From: SXZD01 sp034680345
GTDB lineage: Bacteria > Pseudomonadota > Gammaproteobacteria > Burkholderiales > Burkholderiaceae_B
NCBI GenBank assembly: GCA_034680345.1
Contig: JAXISZ010000011.1
Span: forward strand, 1-64,000
Direction of reading: 5' to 3'
DNA: 64,000 nt
Below are positions 17,576 through 26,750 of the stretch, in pieces. Made by a program: the position numbers and the translations under genes. Every line of letters begins with the position of its first letter. Within the stretch, counting starts at the first letter, position 1. The notes below the pieces were generated by a model. It saw nothing but the letters and a program-made list of their open reading frames with translations, was not told the DNA's origin and did no database searches.

Positions 17576-18652
17576 ATGTCAATCTTAGAATTTACTGAGT
17601 TACCTCTTTTGCAAGAGGCTAGGCGCATTGCGGTATTTGCACCCAATTGGGTCGGGGATGCCGTAATGAGCTTGGGTTTGCTGCAAGCTTTAAAACAAAA
17701 TCATGCGTATATTGCAGTGGTTTGCACGCCTACAACAGCGTCAGTCTATCGCCATAGCTCCGTTGTTGATGAAGTCATTGAAGTGCCATTGCAGAGCGGT
17801 GGTGTGCAGTGGCGGTTGCGTCGTCAGTGTTCGCAAAACCTGAGAAAGCGTTCGTTGCCTTTTACCCACGCTTATATATTGCCAAATTCGTTTAAGTCGG
17901 CGTTGATTCCGTTTTGGGCAAAAATTCCACAGCGCATTGGTTATGCCAGTGAGGGGCGCGGTTTTCTTTTGACCCATTGTTTGGCTAAGCCCAGTAAAAA
18001 AAATAAACCGCCCATGTTAGATTGGTATGGGCAGTTGGCAGGCATTCATCAGGGTTTGGTACCTAGACCGCATTTGCTTGGTGCTGTTGACGCATTCAAT
18101 GTAAATGTTGGTATTTTTTCTGAATTAAAATCAAAAAAATTTTTAGCGGTTGCACCAGGTGCCGAATATGGTCCAGCAAAACGTTGGCCCGTGCAGTATT
18201 TTGCTGCTACGCTTCAGGCTTACTTAGAGTTTGACCAAACCCGTAGTGTGTGCCTTTTGGGTGGGCCTAAAGATATTGCTGTGTGTCAGGCGGTTTTAGA
18301 ATTTTTGCCGCAGGCCTTACGTATACGGGTTTATCCTTTGGCAGGTAAAACCTCTTTAGATCAAGCCATTGTATTGATTGCACAGTCAGAGGCCTTACTG
18401 ACTAATGACTCTGGTTTAATGCATGTGGCTGCCGCTTTACAAGTGCCTTTACAGGCTATTTATGGTTCTAGCGATCCGCGGCACACGCCTCCCTTGTCTG
18501 ATCAAGCCCAGGTGCATTGGTTGCATTTAGATTGTAGCCCTTGTTTTAAACGCGAGTGCCCATTGGGACACACTCGCTGTTTGGTATCACTTACACCCGA
18601 ACGTGTGATTTCAGCGCTGAATGATCAATTAAAAATGACTGTAGAACTGTAA
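17576..18652 (+). CDS. waaF: LPS heptosyltransferase II
   Basis: WaaF adds the second heptose to the LPS inner core. The 358 residues are of GT9 type: ARRIAVFAPNWVGDAVMSLG (about 15-34) with the WVGD signature, then LPNSFKSALIPF and RIGYASEGRGFLL. The nucleotide-binding half holds VAPGAEYGPAKRWPVQYFA, LTNDSGLMHVAAALQVP and a C-terminal SPCFKRECPLGHTRC segment. All are standard for WaaF rather than WaaC. It starts 49 bp after the zinc-finger gene. Confidence 0.93.
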   Translation: MSILEFTELPLLQEARRIAVFAPNWVGDAVMSLGLLQALKQNHAYIAVVCTPTTASVYRHSSVVDEVIEVPLQSGGVQWRLRRQCSQNLRKRSLPFTHAYILPNSFKSALIPFWAKIPQRIGYASEGRGFLLTHCLAKPSKKNKPPMLDWYGQLAGIHQGLVPRPHLLGAVDAFNVNVGIFSELKSKKFLAVAPGAEYGPAKRWPVQYFAATLQAYLEFDQTRSVCLLGGPKDIAVCQAVLEFLPQALRIRVYPLAGKTSLDQAIVLIAQSEALLTNDSGLMHVAAALQVPLQAIYGSSDPRHTPPLSDQAQVHWLHLDCSPCFKRECPLGHTRCLVSLTPERVISALNDQLKMTVEL

Positions 18653-18670
18653 ATTATTTACAATACCCGT

Positions 18671-19537
18671 ATGAAAACATCACACTTTATATTGACTTTA
18701 TCTTGCCCTGACACCACCGGTATTGTGTTTCATGTCTCATCATTTTTATTTGAGCGTGGCTGTAATATCATAGATTCAGCGCAGTATGGCGACGAAACTA
18801 CAGGGTTGTTTTTTTTAAGAATTCATTTTTCTGCGCCTAATGAAGATCATGCACAGGTTTTATCTCATTTGAAAGAAGATTTTCAAAGTGTTGCGCAGCG
18901 TTTTAAAATGGACTGGGGGCTTTGGGACCCCTTGGTTAAGCCCCGTTTGTTATTGATGGTGTCAAAGTTTGGTCATTGTTTGAACGATTTATTATTTCGT
19001 TGGAAAATGGGCCAATTGGCGTGTGAAATTCCAGCCATTGTTTCCAATCATCCTGATTTTGCTTTGTTAGCTGCTTCGTATGCCATTCCTTTTTACCATT
19101 TGCCGGTAACATCACAAACCAAGCTGCAACAGGAGCGACAAGTCTTGCAGATTATAGAGCGTGAACGCATTGATTTGGTTGTGTTAGCGCGCTATATGCA
19201 GGTGTTGTCTCTAGATTTGTGTGCAGCTTTAAAGGGCAGAGCCATTAACATTCATCACAGTTTTTTACCCAGTTTTAAGGGTGCCAAACCATATCAGCAA
19301 GCCCATGAGCGGGGGGTTAAATTGATAGGGGCGACAGCGCACTATGTCACCTCTGATCTTGATGAAGGCCCTATCATTGAGCAAGATGTAGCGCGTACCG
19401 ACCACGCAATGACCCCTAATGATTTGGCTGCGTTGGGTATGGATGTTGAGTGTCAAGTGTTATCGCGTGCGGTGCGTTGGCATTGCGAACATCGTATCTC
19501 TTTAAATGGTCATAAAACAGTGGTGTTTAAATCATAG
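18671..19537 (+). CDS. purU: Formyltetrahydrofolate deformylase
   Basis: PurU hydrolyses 10-formyltetrahydrofolate to formate and tetrahydrofolate, balancing one-carbon pools. The 288 residues start with an ACT regulatory domain (LTLSCPDTTGIVFHVSSFLF). A formyltransferase-fold catalytic domain follows, with LMVSKFGHCLNDLLFRW, INIHHSFLPSFKGAKPYQQA and GATAHYVTSDLDEGPII. The conserved Asn, His and Asp of this fold are present in those motifs. Length matches the family. It begins 18 bp after waaF but is functionally unrelated to it. Confidence 0.94.
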   Translation: MKTSHFILTLSCPDTTGIVFHVSSFLFERGCNIIDSAQYGDETTGLFFLRIHFSAPNEDHAQVLSHLKEDFQSVAQRFKMDWGLWDPLVKPRLLLMVSKFGHCLNDLLFRWKMGQLACEIPAIVSNHPDFALLAASYAIPFYHLPVTSQTKLQQERQVLQIIERERIDLVVLARYMQVLSLDLCAALKGRAINIHHSFLPSFKGAKPYQQAHERGVKLIGATAHYVTSDLDEGPIIEQDVARTDHAMTPNDLAALGMDVECQVLSRAVRWHCEHRISLNGHKTVVFKS

Positions 19538-19684
19538 TGGTTAATCTATTGTTTGGTGGTTTTTTTTGAGCAATTTTTAATCCTTGAATGGTTGGTATGA
19601 TTTATTTTTTTGCATTTTTTTTAACACCTTTTGGTTTAATTGATGAAATGCAAATATTTACTTTTGCGCCAGGTGCCTAAAGCT

Positions 19685-20812
19685 ATGCGATTTAATCAAA
19701 ACAACAAAATACAAAAAGGCAGTGCCATTTCCGCTATTTTGGCGGTGGTTCTTTTGGTTGCGGTTTTTTGGTTGCTAGTTGACATGGGATGGATAGGTTT
19801 TAAGCGCATGCCTTTGTCCGAGCCGGCTGCGCCACGTTTGGTGGTTCCTCGCGGTGAACTTGCCGCCGCAGAACGTTCCGTGGTTGATGTGTTTGAGACA
19901 TCTAAACCTTCGGTGGTATATTTGTTTACTGAAAGCATTGACCGTGGTTTTTTAAGACGGCGGGTGCAAGAAGGTGCTGGTAGTGGTTTTGTTTGGGACG
20001 AATCTGGGCATATTGTTACCAATGCGCATGTTGTAGCTGGTGCTAACAAAATTCAGGTGCAGATGGACGATGGCAAAACATATCAAGCGCAGTTAATTGG
20101 TGCTGCGCCTGCTTACGACTTAGCGGTGGTGCGTTTACTGAGTCGTCCTGAGGCATTACGTCCAATACCGTTGGGTACTTCGATGGATTTAAAAGTGGGG
20201 CAGTTTGTTTTTGCAATTGGTAATCCGTTTGGGTTGTCTAAAACTTTGACCCAGGGCATTGTTAGCGCTTTAGATCGTACATTGCCCACAGACCGTGGAC
20301 GTGAAATTGCAGGGGTCATTCAAACTGATGCAGCCATTAATCCGGGTAATTCAGGTGGTCCGTTATTGGATTCTGCGGGGCGTTTAATTGGCGTAAATAC
20401 GGCAATACTTTCGCAATCGGGTGCTTCATCAGGTGTAGGTTTTGCTATTCCGGTTGATTTAGTAAACAACATTGTGCCGCGCTTAATTGAAAAGGGGCGT
20501 GTACCACGAACTGGTATTGGAATTGCTGCGGATGATGGCAGTTTAGCGGGTCGTTTGGGGGTTAAGGGTATTGCGGTAATGGGAGTTGGGGCTGGCACTC
20601 CTGCTCAGAAAGCAGGTTTGATGGCTTTTGACTTGGAGCAAGGTGTGGTGGGTGATATTATTACTGCAGTCAATGGCCAAGAGGTTGCTAGTGTTGCACA
20701 ATTGTCGCGGGCACTTGAAGCGGTTGGGGTTGGTGGAACAGCGATTTTGAAAGTGTTGCGTAATGAAAAATTGATAGAATTGCGTGTAGGGGTGATCGAC
20801 CTTGGTCCATAG
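19685..20812 (+). CDS. DegQ/DegS-type periplasmic serine protease
   Basis: An HtrA-family protease, membrane-anchored by one N-terminal helix (AISAILAVVLLVAVFWLL) and facing the periplasm, where it handles misfolded envelope proteins. The catalytic triad is visible: His in VTNAHVVAG, Asp in APAYDLAVVRL and Ser in NPGNSGGPLLD. One PDZ domain follows, so the architecture is DegS-like rather than two-PDZ DegP. I prefer the ATG at 19685 (375 residues), with AGGTG nearby, over the TTG/ATG pair at 19640/19643, which lacks a ribosome-binding site; the longer form would add 14-15 residues. The gene overlaps tcdA by 11 bp. Confidence 0.9.
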   Translation: MRFNQNNKIQKGSAISAILAVVLLVAVFWLLVDMGWIGFKRMPLSEPAAPRLVVPRGELAAAERSVVDVFETSKPSVVYLFTESIDRGFLRRRVQEGAGSGFVWDESGHIVTNAHVVAGANKIQVQMDDGKTYQAQLIGAAPAYDLAVVRLLSRPEALRPIPLGTSMDLKVGQFVFAIGNPFGLSKTLTQGIVSALDRTLPTDRGREIAGVIQTDAAINPGNSGGPLLDSAGRLIGVNTAILSQSGASSGVGFAIPVDLVNNIVPRLIEKGRVPRTGIGIAADDGSLAGRLGVKGIAVMGVGAGTPAQKAGLMAFDLEQGVVGDIITAVNGQEVASVAQLSRALEAVGVGGTAILKVLRNEKLIELRVGVIDLGP

Positions 20813-21557
20813 TACATTTCGTGAAATGGATGATGACCGACGGTTTGGTGGCGTTTCTCGTTTGATGGGGGCTCTAGCCAATCAAAGGGTTCGCCATTTG
20901 CGGGTGGCGGTGGTTGGTGTTGGCGGTGTTGGTTCATGGGCAGCTGAAGCGTTGGCTCGCAGCGGCGTTGGGTACTTGCGATTGATTGATATGGATCACG
21001 TGGCCTTATCGAATGTGAATCGTCAAGTGCATGCACAAGACGCAACGGTGGGGCAGGCCAAAGTTTTAGCCATGCAAACACGGATTGCTGGTTTTGCACC
21101 AAACTGCCAAGTGCAGGGTATTGATGATTTTTTAACGCCTGCAAATGCTGGCGCTTATTTAAATGGTGTAGATTGTATTTTAGATTGCTGTGATCAAGCT
21201 CAAGCTAAAATTGCGATGGCTGTTTATGCCCGTGACCATAAAACCCCTTTAATGATGGCTGGCAGTGCTGGCGGTAAAATTCAGCCTTGGCGTTTGCAGG
21301 TGGCTGATATTGCTTTGGCTTCGCAAGACCCGCTTTTGTCCAAAATTCGCTATCAATTGCGTAAACAATTTGGGTTTGAGCGTAGAGTGGGCAAAAAAAT
21401 GCGCTTGATGTGTGCATACTCAGATGAACCCGTTACCCGCAATGCAATTTGTGATCCGAGCGCTGGTTTGAATTGTGCGGGGTATGGTTCAATTGTTACA
21501 GTGACTGCAAGCATGGGTATGATGATGGCTGCTTGGGCTCTGGGCGCATCATCATAA
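20802..21557 (+). CDS. tcdA: tRNA threonylcarbamoyladenosine dehydratase
   Basis: TcdA (formerly CsdL/YgdL) is an E1-like ATP-dependent enzyme that cyclises t6A37 of tRNA to ct6A. The 251 residues carry RRFGGVSRLMG, the nucleotide-binding VAVVGVGGVGSWAAEALARS and LIDMDHVALSNVNRQ. MMAGSAGGKIQP and the C-terminal GLNCAGYGS follow. The likely start is TTG at 20802, because AGGGGTG lies 7 nt upstream; ATG at 20826 lacks such a site. The start lies inside the end of the protease gene. Confidence 0.9.
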   Translation: MVHSTFREMDDDRRFGGVSRLMGALANQRVRHLRVAVVGVGGVGSWAAEALARSGVGYLRLIDMDHVALSNVNRQVHAQDATVGQAKVLAMQTRIAGFAPNCQVQGIDDFLTPANAGAYLNGVDCILDCCDQAQAKIAMAVYARDHKTPLMMAGSAGGKIQPWRLQVADIALASQDPLLSKIRYQLRKQFGFERRVGKKMRLMCAYSDEPVTRNAICDPSAGLNCAGYGSIVTVTASMGMMMAAWALGASS

Positions 21558-21608
21558 ATACAACTGCTATTGGTCTAGAATTGTTTTAAGTTTGTTGTGT
21601 TGGTTTTT

Positions 21609-22145
21609 TTAAGAAACCACATAATTAGAAAATTGTTTTAATGCTTTTTCTAGTTTTGGTCTGACCACATATTGGCAATAGCTCTGGTTTGGATTTTTTT
21701 CGTAGTAATTTTGGTGATACGCTTCAGCCGGGTAGTAATTTTTTAAGGCTTCAACGCGCGTAACAATCGGTTTAGAAAACTGACCGTTTAATAAATTAAT
21801 TGTTTCTTGAGCTGTTTGTTTTTGCATTAAATTTTGGTAAAAAATAACTGAGCTGTATTGTGAGCCAATATCGTTGCCTTGTCGGTCTATTGTGGTGGGG
21901 TCGTGAATATTGAAGAAAATATCTAATATATGTTTTAAAGACAGGGTTTGTGGGTTAAATGTGATTTTTACCACTTCAACGTAACCGCTAACACTTGTGC
22001 AAATATATTCATAAGATGGATTAGATCGTTGCCCACCACTATAGCCGGATTCTACGCTAATCACCCCTTGAATTTTTTTGAAAACAGCCTCTAGGCACCA
22101 AAAACAGCCGCCTCCGAGTATTATGATTTCATTTAATTTGTTCAT
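21609..22145 (-). CDS. msrA: Peptide-methionine (S)-S-oxide reductase
   Basis: MsrA reduces methionine S-sulfoxide in proteins. The catalytic motif IILGGGCFWCLEAVFKKIQG stands at residues 8-27 of the 178-residue form, followed by VESGYSGGQRSNPSY and FNIHDPTTIDRQGNDIGSQY. EAYHQNYYEKNP is near the end. I start at ATG 22145, which puts GCFWC at the usual distance from the N-terminus. An in-frame ATG at 22214 would add 23 atypical residues. No clear ribosome-binding site is seen for either. It is convergent with tcdA. Confidence 0.92.
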   Translation of the reverse strand: MNKLNEIIILGGGCFWCLEAVFKKIQGVISVESGYSGGQRSNPSYEYICTSVSGYVEVVKITFNPQTLSLKHILDIFFNIHDPTTIDRQGNDIGSQYSSVIFYQNLMQKQTAQETINLLNGQFSKPIVTRVEALKNYYPAEAYHQNYYEKNPNQSYCQYVVRPKLEKALKQFSNYVVS

Positions 22146-22192
22146 GATATTTGAATTTTTATATTGAAAAAAATTGTAATGTTCAAATTTAG

Positions 22193-22318
22193 ACTCAAAA
22201 TCTTGCAGTATCAATACAGGTTGAGCAAAAATTATTAGAACTTAAATCTCTTTTTGAAAAAGGCTTGCTCACAGAGTCAGAGTATCAAGTGGCGCGAACA
22301 CGCGCCGTGAGAGAGTAA
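22193..22318 (+). pseudogene. SHOCT-domain C-terminal remnant
   Basis: On the plus strand, between msrA and glmM, 41 codons run from a TAG to a TAA without any usual start codon. The peptide VEQKLLELKSLFEKGLLTES followed by EYQVARTRAVRE matches the short C-terminal SHOCT helix pair (consensus Leu-x2-Leu-Lys-x-Leu-x-Glu-x-Gly-x-Ile-T-x-x-E-F/Y) found at the end of many membrane or secreted proteins. The body of the gene is gone. The last codons contain the hairpin GGCGCG-AACA-CGCGCC. I read this as a decayed gene. Confidence 0.5.
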
Positions 22319-22344
22319 ACAATTTTTTGAACATAATAACTTAT

Positions 22345-23688
22345 TTAAACAGTTGTTGATTTGATGGTATTGATTAATTCATTCATACAATTTTGCGCTA
22401 ATTTACGGTTTTGCGCTTCCACCATAACACGCAGCACAGGTTCCGTGCCAGAAGGGCGAATTAAGATGCGCCCAAACCCCTGAAGGCGTTGTTCAACTGC
22501 GCGGTAGGCTTTTTGTAACGACTCATCTTTTTGCCAATCATAGTCAGTAGCAATTTTTACATTTTTTAAAATTTGTGGGTACATTGATAAGTTCGCAGTC
22601 AGCGCTTGCAAATTTTTCTGTGTATTTAACATCGCTATTAAAATGTGCAGCGCACTTAAAATGCCGTCGCCTGTGGTGTGACGATCAAGCATTAGTAAGT
22701 GCCCCGAGCTTTCTCCACCTAAATGCCAACCACGTTCAAGGAGTCTTTCATGAACGTAGCGGTCACCAACTTTGGTTCTTTCAAAAGGTACTCCAAACTG
22801 TTTTAAAGCCAGTTCTAAACCCATATTGGTCATTAAGGTGCCCACCACGCCAGGTAAAGAGCCAGCGCGAAGACGCTCTAAAGCCAAAATGTACAACAGT
22901 TCATCACCGTTATAAATGCGACCTGCGTTGTCAAGTAAAATTAATCGGTCGGCGTCGCCATCAAGGGAAAAACCAATATCGGCTTGGGTAGCAAGTACGG
23001 TTTGTTGTAGGTGTTTAGGATATGTGGCGCCAACTTCTCGGTTAATATTGAATCCATCGGGTTGATTGCCCACCACCGTTACTTGAGCCCCCAATTCACT
23101 GAACACTGAGCCTGCAACATGATAGGCGGCACCATGGGCACAGTCGATCGCCACATGCAATCCGTTGAAGCGCATGCCATAGGGTACTGTACCTTTGCAA
23201 AATTCAATGTAGCGCCCAGTGGCGTCAGAAAGGCGAGAGGCTTTGCCTAAAGACTCAGATGGATTGCATTGCATGGGTGTTTCTAAAAGCGCTTCAATTT
23301 TAGTTTCAAATTCGTCAGGCAATTTATTGCCTTGCGCTGAGAAGAATTTAATACCATTGTCATAAAATGGGTTGTGTGATGCGCTGATCACCACACCAGC
23401 ATCTAGCGACAAAGTTTGAGTTAAATAAGCGATGGCCGATGTTGGAATGGGGCCGGCCATAACCACATCTACCCCCGCAGCAGAAAATCCGGCTTCTAAA
23501 CTGGCCTCTAACAAATAGCCGCTGACTCGGGTGTCTTTGCCTATGAGCACTTTGGGCCTGCGAGCTTTAGAGTCAGCGTTTAAAATACGGCCAACGGCAT
23601 TGCCAAGACGCATGACAAATTCAGGCACAATAGGAGCTTGCCCAACATAGCCGCGGATGCCATCTGTACCAAAATATTTTCTAGTCAT
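22345..23688 (-). CDS. glmM: Phosphoglucosamine mutase
   Basis: GlmM converts glucosamine-6-phosphate to glucosamine-1-phosphate for UDP-GlcNAc, the precursor of peptidoglycan and lipid A. The 447 residues hold KYFGTDGIRGYVG at the N-terminus and the phospho-serine loop VISASHNPFYDNGIKFF. The metal site SLDGDADRLILLD and the C-terminal phosphate-binding loop RPSGTEPVLRVMVEA are also present. It is the last gene of the conserved rlmE-ftsH-folP-glmM cluster, 39 bp after folP. Confidence 0.96.
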   Translation of the reverse strand: MTRKYFGTDGIRGYVGQAPIVPEFVMRLGNAVGRILNADSKARRPKVLIGKDTRVSGYLLEASLEAGFSAAGVDVVMAGPIPTSAIAYLTQTLSLDAGVVISASHNPFYDNGIKFFSAQGNKLPDEFETKIEALLETPMQCNPSESLGKASRLSDATGRYIEFCKGTVPYGMRFNGLHVAIDCAHGAAYHVAGSVFSELGAQVTVVGNQPDGFNINREVGATYPKHLQQTVLATQADIGFSLDGDADRLILLDNAGRIYNGDELLYILALERLRAGSLPGVVGTLMTNMGLELALKQFGVPFERTKVGDRYVHERLLERGWHLGGESSGHLLMLDRHTTGDGILSALHILIAMLNTQKNLQALTANLSMYPQILKNVKIATDYDWQKDESLQKAYRAVEQRLQGFGRILIRPSGTEPVLRVMVEAQNRKLAQNCMNELINTIKSTTV

Positions 23689-23727
23689 AAAGGTGCACTC
23701 TGAATGGTTATTTTATTTGGTTGGTTT

Positions 23728-24612
23728 TTAGTTAAGTACAGCATTTTGGACCAGTAAAGCGTCTCGCGTTGCTTGAACATCATGCACACGTAGCACTGTG
23801 GCACCAAGACCCGTTGCCATGGTTGCAGCTTGCACGGAGCCTGAGATACGTAAGCTGGGTTCTGGTTGTCCAGTGATTTGTCCGATCATGGATTTTCTGG
23901 AAATTCCAACCAAAACGCCAGCACCTAATGCTGAAAATTGCGCTGTGGCGCGAAGTAACTCTAAATTATGCCTCAAAGTTTTACCAAAACCAAAACCAGG
24001 GTCTACCATCATACGGTTGGGTAAGACTTTAAGGAAGGTTAAGGTATTGACTTGATTTGTTAAAAAATGCAAAACCTCAGAAACACAGTTGAGATACTGT
24101 GGATTGTGTTGCATGGTGCGAGGCTGTCCTTGCATATGCATGACCACAGCCCCTGCCTGCGATTGTGCTAGAACAGACTGTGACTGCGGAAGCTGAAAAC
24201 CACCCACATCGTTGAGAATGTCAACACCTAGGTCTAGGGCCCGTTGCATGATTTCCGGTTTCATAGAATCAAGCGACAGGGGCACATTCCAGCGCACCAG
24301 TTCAGTGAGTACGGGGCTTAGGCGTTGCCATTCTGTTTCAACATCGACGGTTTCAGCCCCTGGTCTGGTGGATTCTGCGCCAATGTCTAAAATATCTGCT
24401 CCCTCTTTGAGCAGCTGTTGAGCATGGTGGATTGCAGTATTGATTTGATTGTAGCGCCCACCATCAGAAAAAGAATTGGGTGTGAGGTTGACAATTCCCA
24501 TTAACCAAGGACGCAAACGCCCTGTGTCTTGATAAACGGGGCGCTGCAAAGTAAAACGGGCAGTTTGCCAACCGCCCGTTGTTTGCTCATATTGCTGGCA
24601 AGGGTTTGTCAT
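23728..24612 (-). CDS. folP: Dihydropteroate synthase
   Basis: FolP condenses p-aminobenzoate with hydroxymethyl-dihydropterin diphosphate in folate synthesis and is the sulfonamide target. The 294-residue TIM barrel shows LMGIVNLTPNSFSDGGRYNQ near residue 37, DILDIGAESTRPGAETV near 75 and SLDSMKPEIM. MVDPGFGFGKTLRHNLELL and LVGISRKSMIG follow. All standard substrate-binding residues appear intact. The start overlaps the ftsH stop by 4 bp, implying translational coupling. Confidence 0.95.
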   Translation of the reverse strand: MTNPCQQYEQTTGGWQTARFTLQRPVYQDTGRLRPWLMGIVNLTPNSFSDGGRYNQINTAIHHAQQLLKEGADILDIGAESTRPGAETVDVETEWQRLSPVLTELVRWNVPLSLDSMKPEIMQRALDLGVDILNDVGGFQLPQSQSVLAQSQAGAVVMHMQGQPRTMQHNPQYLNCVSEVLHFLTNQVNTLTFLKVLPNRMMVDPGFGFGKTLRHNLELLRATAQFSALGAGVLVGISRKSMIGQITGQPEPSLRISGSVQAATMATGLGATVLRVHDVQATRDALLVQNAVLN

Positions 24613-26504
24613 GAAACTGGCTGCGTGGTGCTGGTTGGAGCTACATCACCAGGAGGACGCGGGCCACTTGAACCATTTGAAGGAGGTTGCATGCCAGGCT
24701 TGGGTTCGCGTACAGGAATACCCTGCATAATATCGTTGATTTGATCAGAGTCTATGGTTTCAAAGTCTAAAAGGGCTTTGGCCATGGTATGAACTTTATC
24801 GCGGTTTTCATCCAAAATTTTGCGTGCACGCGCATATTGTGTATCAATAATTGAGCGAATTTCATGGTCCACTTTTTGCATCGTGGCTTCTGACATATGT
24901 ACAGTTTTAGTGATGGAGCGTCCCAAAAATACTTCGCCTTCATTTTCTGCATACACCATTGGGCCAAGTGATTCGCTCATACCGTAGCGAGTGACCATGT
25001 CACGTGCAATACTTGTAGCGCGTTCAAAGTCATTGGATGCACCAGTGGTCATTTGGTCCATGAACAGTTCTTCAGCGATGCGACCGCCAAATAACACAGC
25101 GATGGTGTCCAACATGCGCAGTTTATCCATGCTGTAACGGTCTGTTTCTGGCAGCTGCATGGTTACACCAAGTGCACGACCACGAGGAATGATGGTAACT
25201 TTATGCACTGGGTCGGTTTTGGGTAATAACCGCGCTACAATGGCGTGACCAGACTCATGATAAGCGGTGTTGCGGCGTTCATCCTCTGGCATGACCAAGG
25301 AACGGCGTTCGGCACCCATGATAATTTTATCTTTGGCTTTTTCAAAATCAACGTGGTCAACTACGCGCCCATTACGCCGCGCAGCAAATAGGGCGGCTTC
25401 ATTGACCAGGTTGGCCAAGTCGGCCCCTGAGAAGCCAGGGGTACCGCGGGCAATGACAGAGGCGTCAACATCTTGGGCAATAGGGATTTTGCGCATGTGA
25501 ACGCGTAAAATTTGTTCACGACCGCGAATATCTGGCAGGCTAACTACCACTTGACGGTCAAAACGCCCAGGGCGAAGCAAAGCAGGGTCTAGTACGTCTG
25601 GGCGGTTGGTTGCTGCAATCACAATAATGCCTTGGCCAGTTTCAAAACCGTCCATTTCAACAAGCATTTGGTTTAAAGTTTGTTCACGTTCGTCGTTGCC
25701 ACCACCTAAACCAGCGCCGCGCTGTCGTCCTACAGCGTCGATTTCATCGATGAAAATAATGCAGGGCGAATGTTTTTTGGCTTGTTCAAACATGTCGCGT
25801 ACACGAGCAGCCCCCACGCCAACAAACATTTCAACGAAGTCAGAACCTGAAATAGAGAAAAAGGGTACCTTGGCTTCACCAGCTATGGCTTTGGCCAATA
25901 GTGTTTTACCTGTTCCAGGTGGGCCAACCATGAGCACACCTCGGGGAATGCGACCACCTAGTTTTTGAAATTTACTGGGGTCGCGCAAAAAGTCCACTAA
26001 CTCTTGAACGTCTTCTTTGGCTTCGTCGCAACCTGCAATGTCTGCAAACGTAACGCTGTTGTTTGATTCGTCAAGTAGACGCGCTCGCGATTTTCCAAAG
26101 CTAAACGCACCGCCACGGCCTCCACCTTGCATTTGCCGCATGAAAAATATCCATACGCCAATTAAAAGCAGCATAGGAAACCAGCTGACAAATAAACTCA
26201 TGAGTAAAGATGGTTCTTCTTCGGGTTTGGCGCGAACTTGAACACCGTATTTCATGAGGTCGCTGACCATCCAGATATCGCCTGGTGTGTATACTGTAAA
26301 TTCTCGGTCATCGGTTGTTTTACCGCGCACAGTTCGCCCTTCAACAGTGACTTGTTTAACCCGTCCCGATTCGGCTTCAGACATAAACTGACTGTAAACC
26401 ATTTCATTGTTACGGGACTGCCGAGTATCAAACTGTTTGAACACAGTAAATAACACCAAAGCAATAACCATCCAAATCGCTGCTTTAGAAAATGTATTGT
26501 TCAA
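24609..26504 (-). CDS. ftsH: ATP-dependent zinc metalloprotease FtsH
   Basis: FtsH is the membrane-anchored AAA+ protease that degrades sigma-32, LpxC and damaged membrane proteins. The 631 residues have two membrane helices (IWMVIALVLFTVF at about 10, and WFPMLLLIGVWIFFM at about 109) bracketing a small periplasmic domain. The AAA module follows, with GPPGTGKT, IIFIDEIDAVG and a second region of homology ending in RPGRFDRQV. The zinc site is HESGHAI near 415. The C-terminus is Pro/Gly/Ser-rich. A sigma-32-like promoter stands just upstream. Length is typical. Confidence 0.97.
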   Translation of the reverse strand: MNNTFSKAAIWMVIALVLFTVFKQFDTRQSRNNEMVYSQFMSEAESGRVKQVTVEGRTVRGKTTDDREFTVYTPGDIWMVSDLMKYGVQVRAKPEEEPSLLMSLFVSWFPMLLLIGVWIFFMRQMQGGGRGGAFSFGKSRARLLDESNNSVTFADIAGCDEAKEDVQELVDFLRDPSKFQKLGGRIPRGVLMVGPPGTGKTLLAKAIAGEAKVPFFSISGSDFVEMFVGVGAARVRDMFEQAKKHSPCIIFIDEIDAVGRQRGAGLGGGNDEREQTLNQMLVEMDGFETGQGIIVIAATNRPDVLDPALLRPGRFDRQVVVSLPDIRGREQILRVHMRKIPIAQDVDASVIARGTPGFSGADLANLVNEAALFAARRNGRVVDHVDFEKAKDKIIMGAERRSLVMPEDERRNTAYHESGHAIVARLLPKTDPVHKVTIIPRGRALGVTMQLPETDRYSMDKLRMLDTIAVLFGGRIAEELFMDQMTTGASNDFERATSIARDMVTRYGMSESLGPMVYAENEGEVFLGRSITKTVHMSEATMQKVDHEIRSIIDTQYARARKILDENRDKVHTMAKALLDFETIDSDQINDIMQGIPVREPKPGMQPPSNGSSGPRPPGDVAPTSTTQPVS

Positions 26505-26564
26505 ATGAAATTCTCCTAATGAGCTAAGCGTATCAAAAATTCACGCTTCCGCTGCTAGTATTGT

Positions 26565-26592
26565 ACATGAGGACGGTATTGAATTTTTCAAG
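26565..26592 (-). promoter_or_regulatory. Sigma-32-like heat-shock promoter of ftsH
   Basis: On the minus strand CTTGAAA (26592-26586) is followed after 13 bp by CCTCATGT (26572-26565). The heat-shock consensus is CTTGAAA, 11-16 bp, CCCCATNT, so only one position of the -10 element differs. It lies about 60 bp upstream of the ftsH start. ftsH is under sigma-32 control in enterobacteria. The rlmE-ftsH gap (246 bp) is large enough to carry a separate promoter. Confidence 0.6.
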
Positions 26593-26750
26593 TATTGCGC
26601 AGTCACTTCTTAATTTTAACTTCCAATTGGGGGAATATTTTGATATTTTTATCAAATGGCTTATTCATGGGGTGTGGATTGCTCTGTTTATGCGTTGCTG
26701 TTGGGTCGGTTATTTGTTTGTAATTGGTTTACAACGGGTTTATGGCCGGT

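Noticed and set aside
19696..20598. Minus-strand frames opposite the DegQ-type protease
   Set aside because: They are antisense shadows of a gene with an intact catalytic triad.
22291..22306. GGCGCG-AACA-CGCGCC hairpin as a terminator
   Set aside because: The stem is good, but no T-run follows directly on either strand, and it falls inside the SHOCT remnant.
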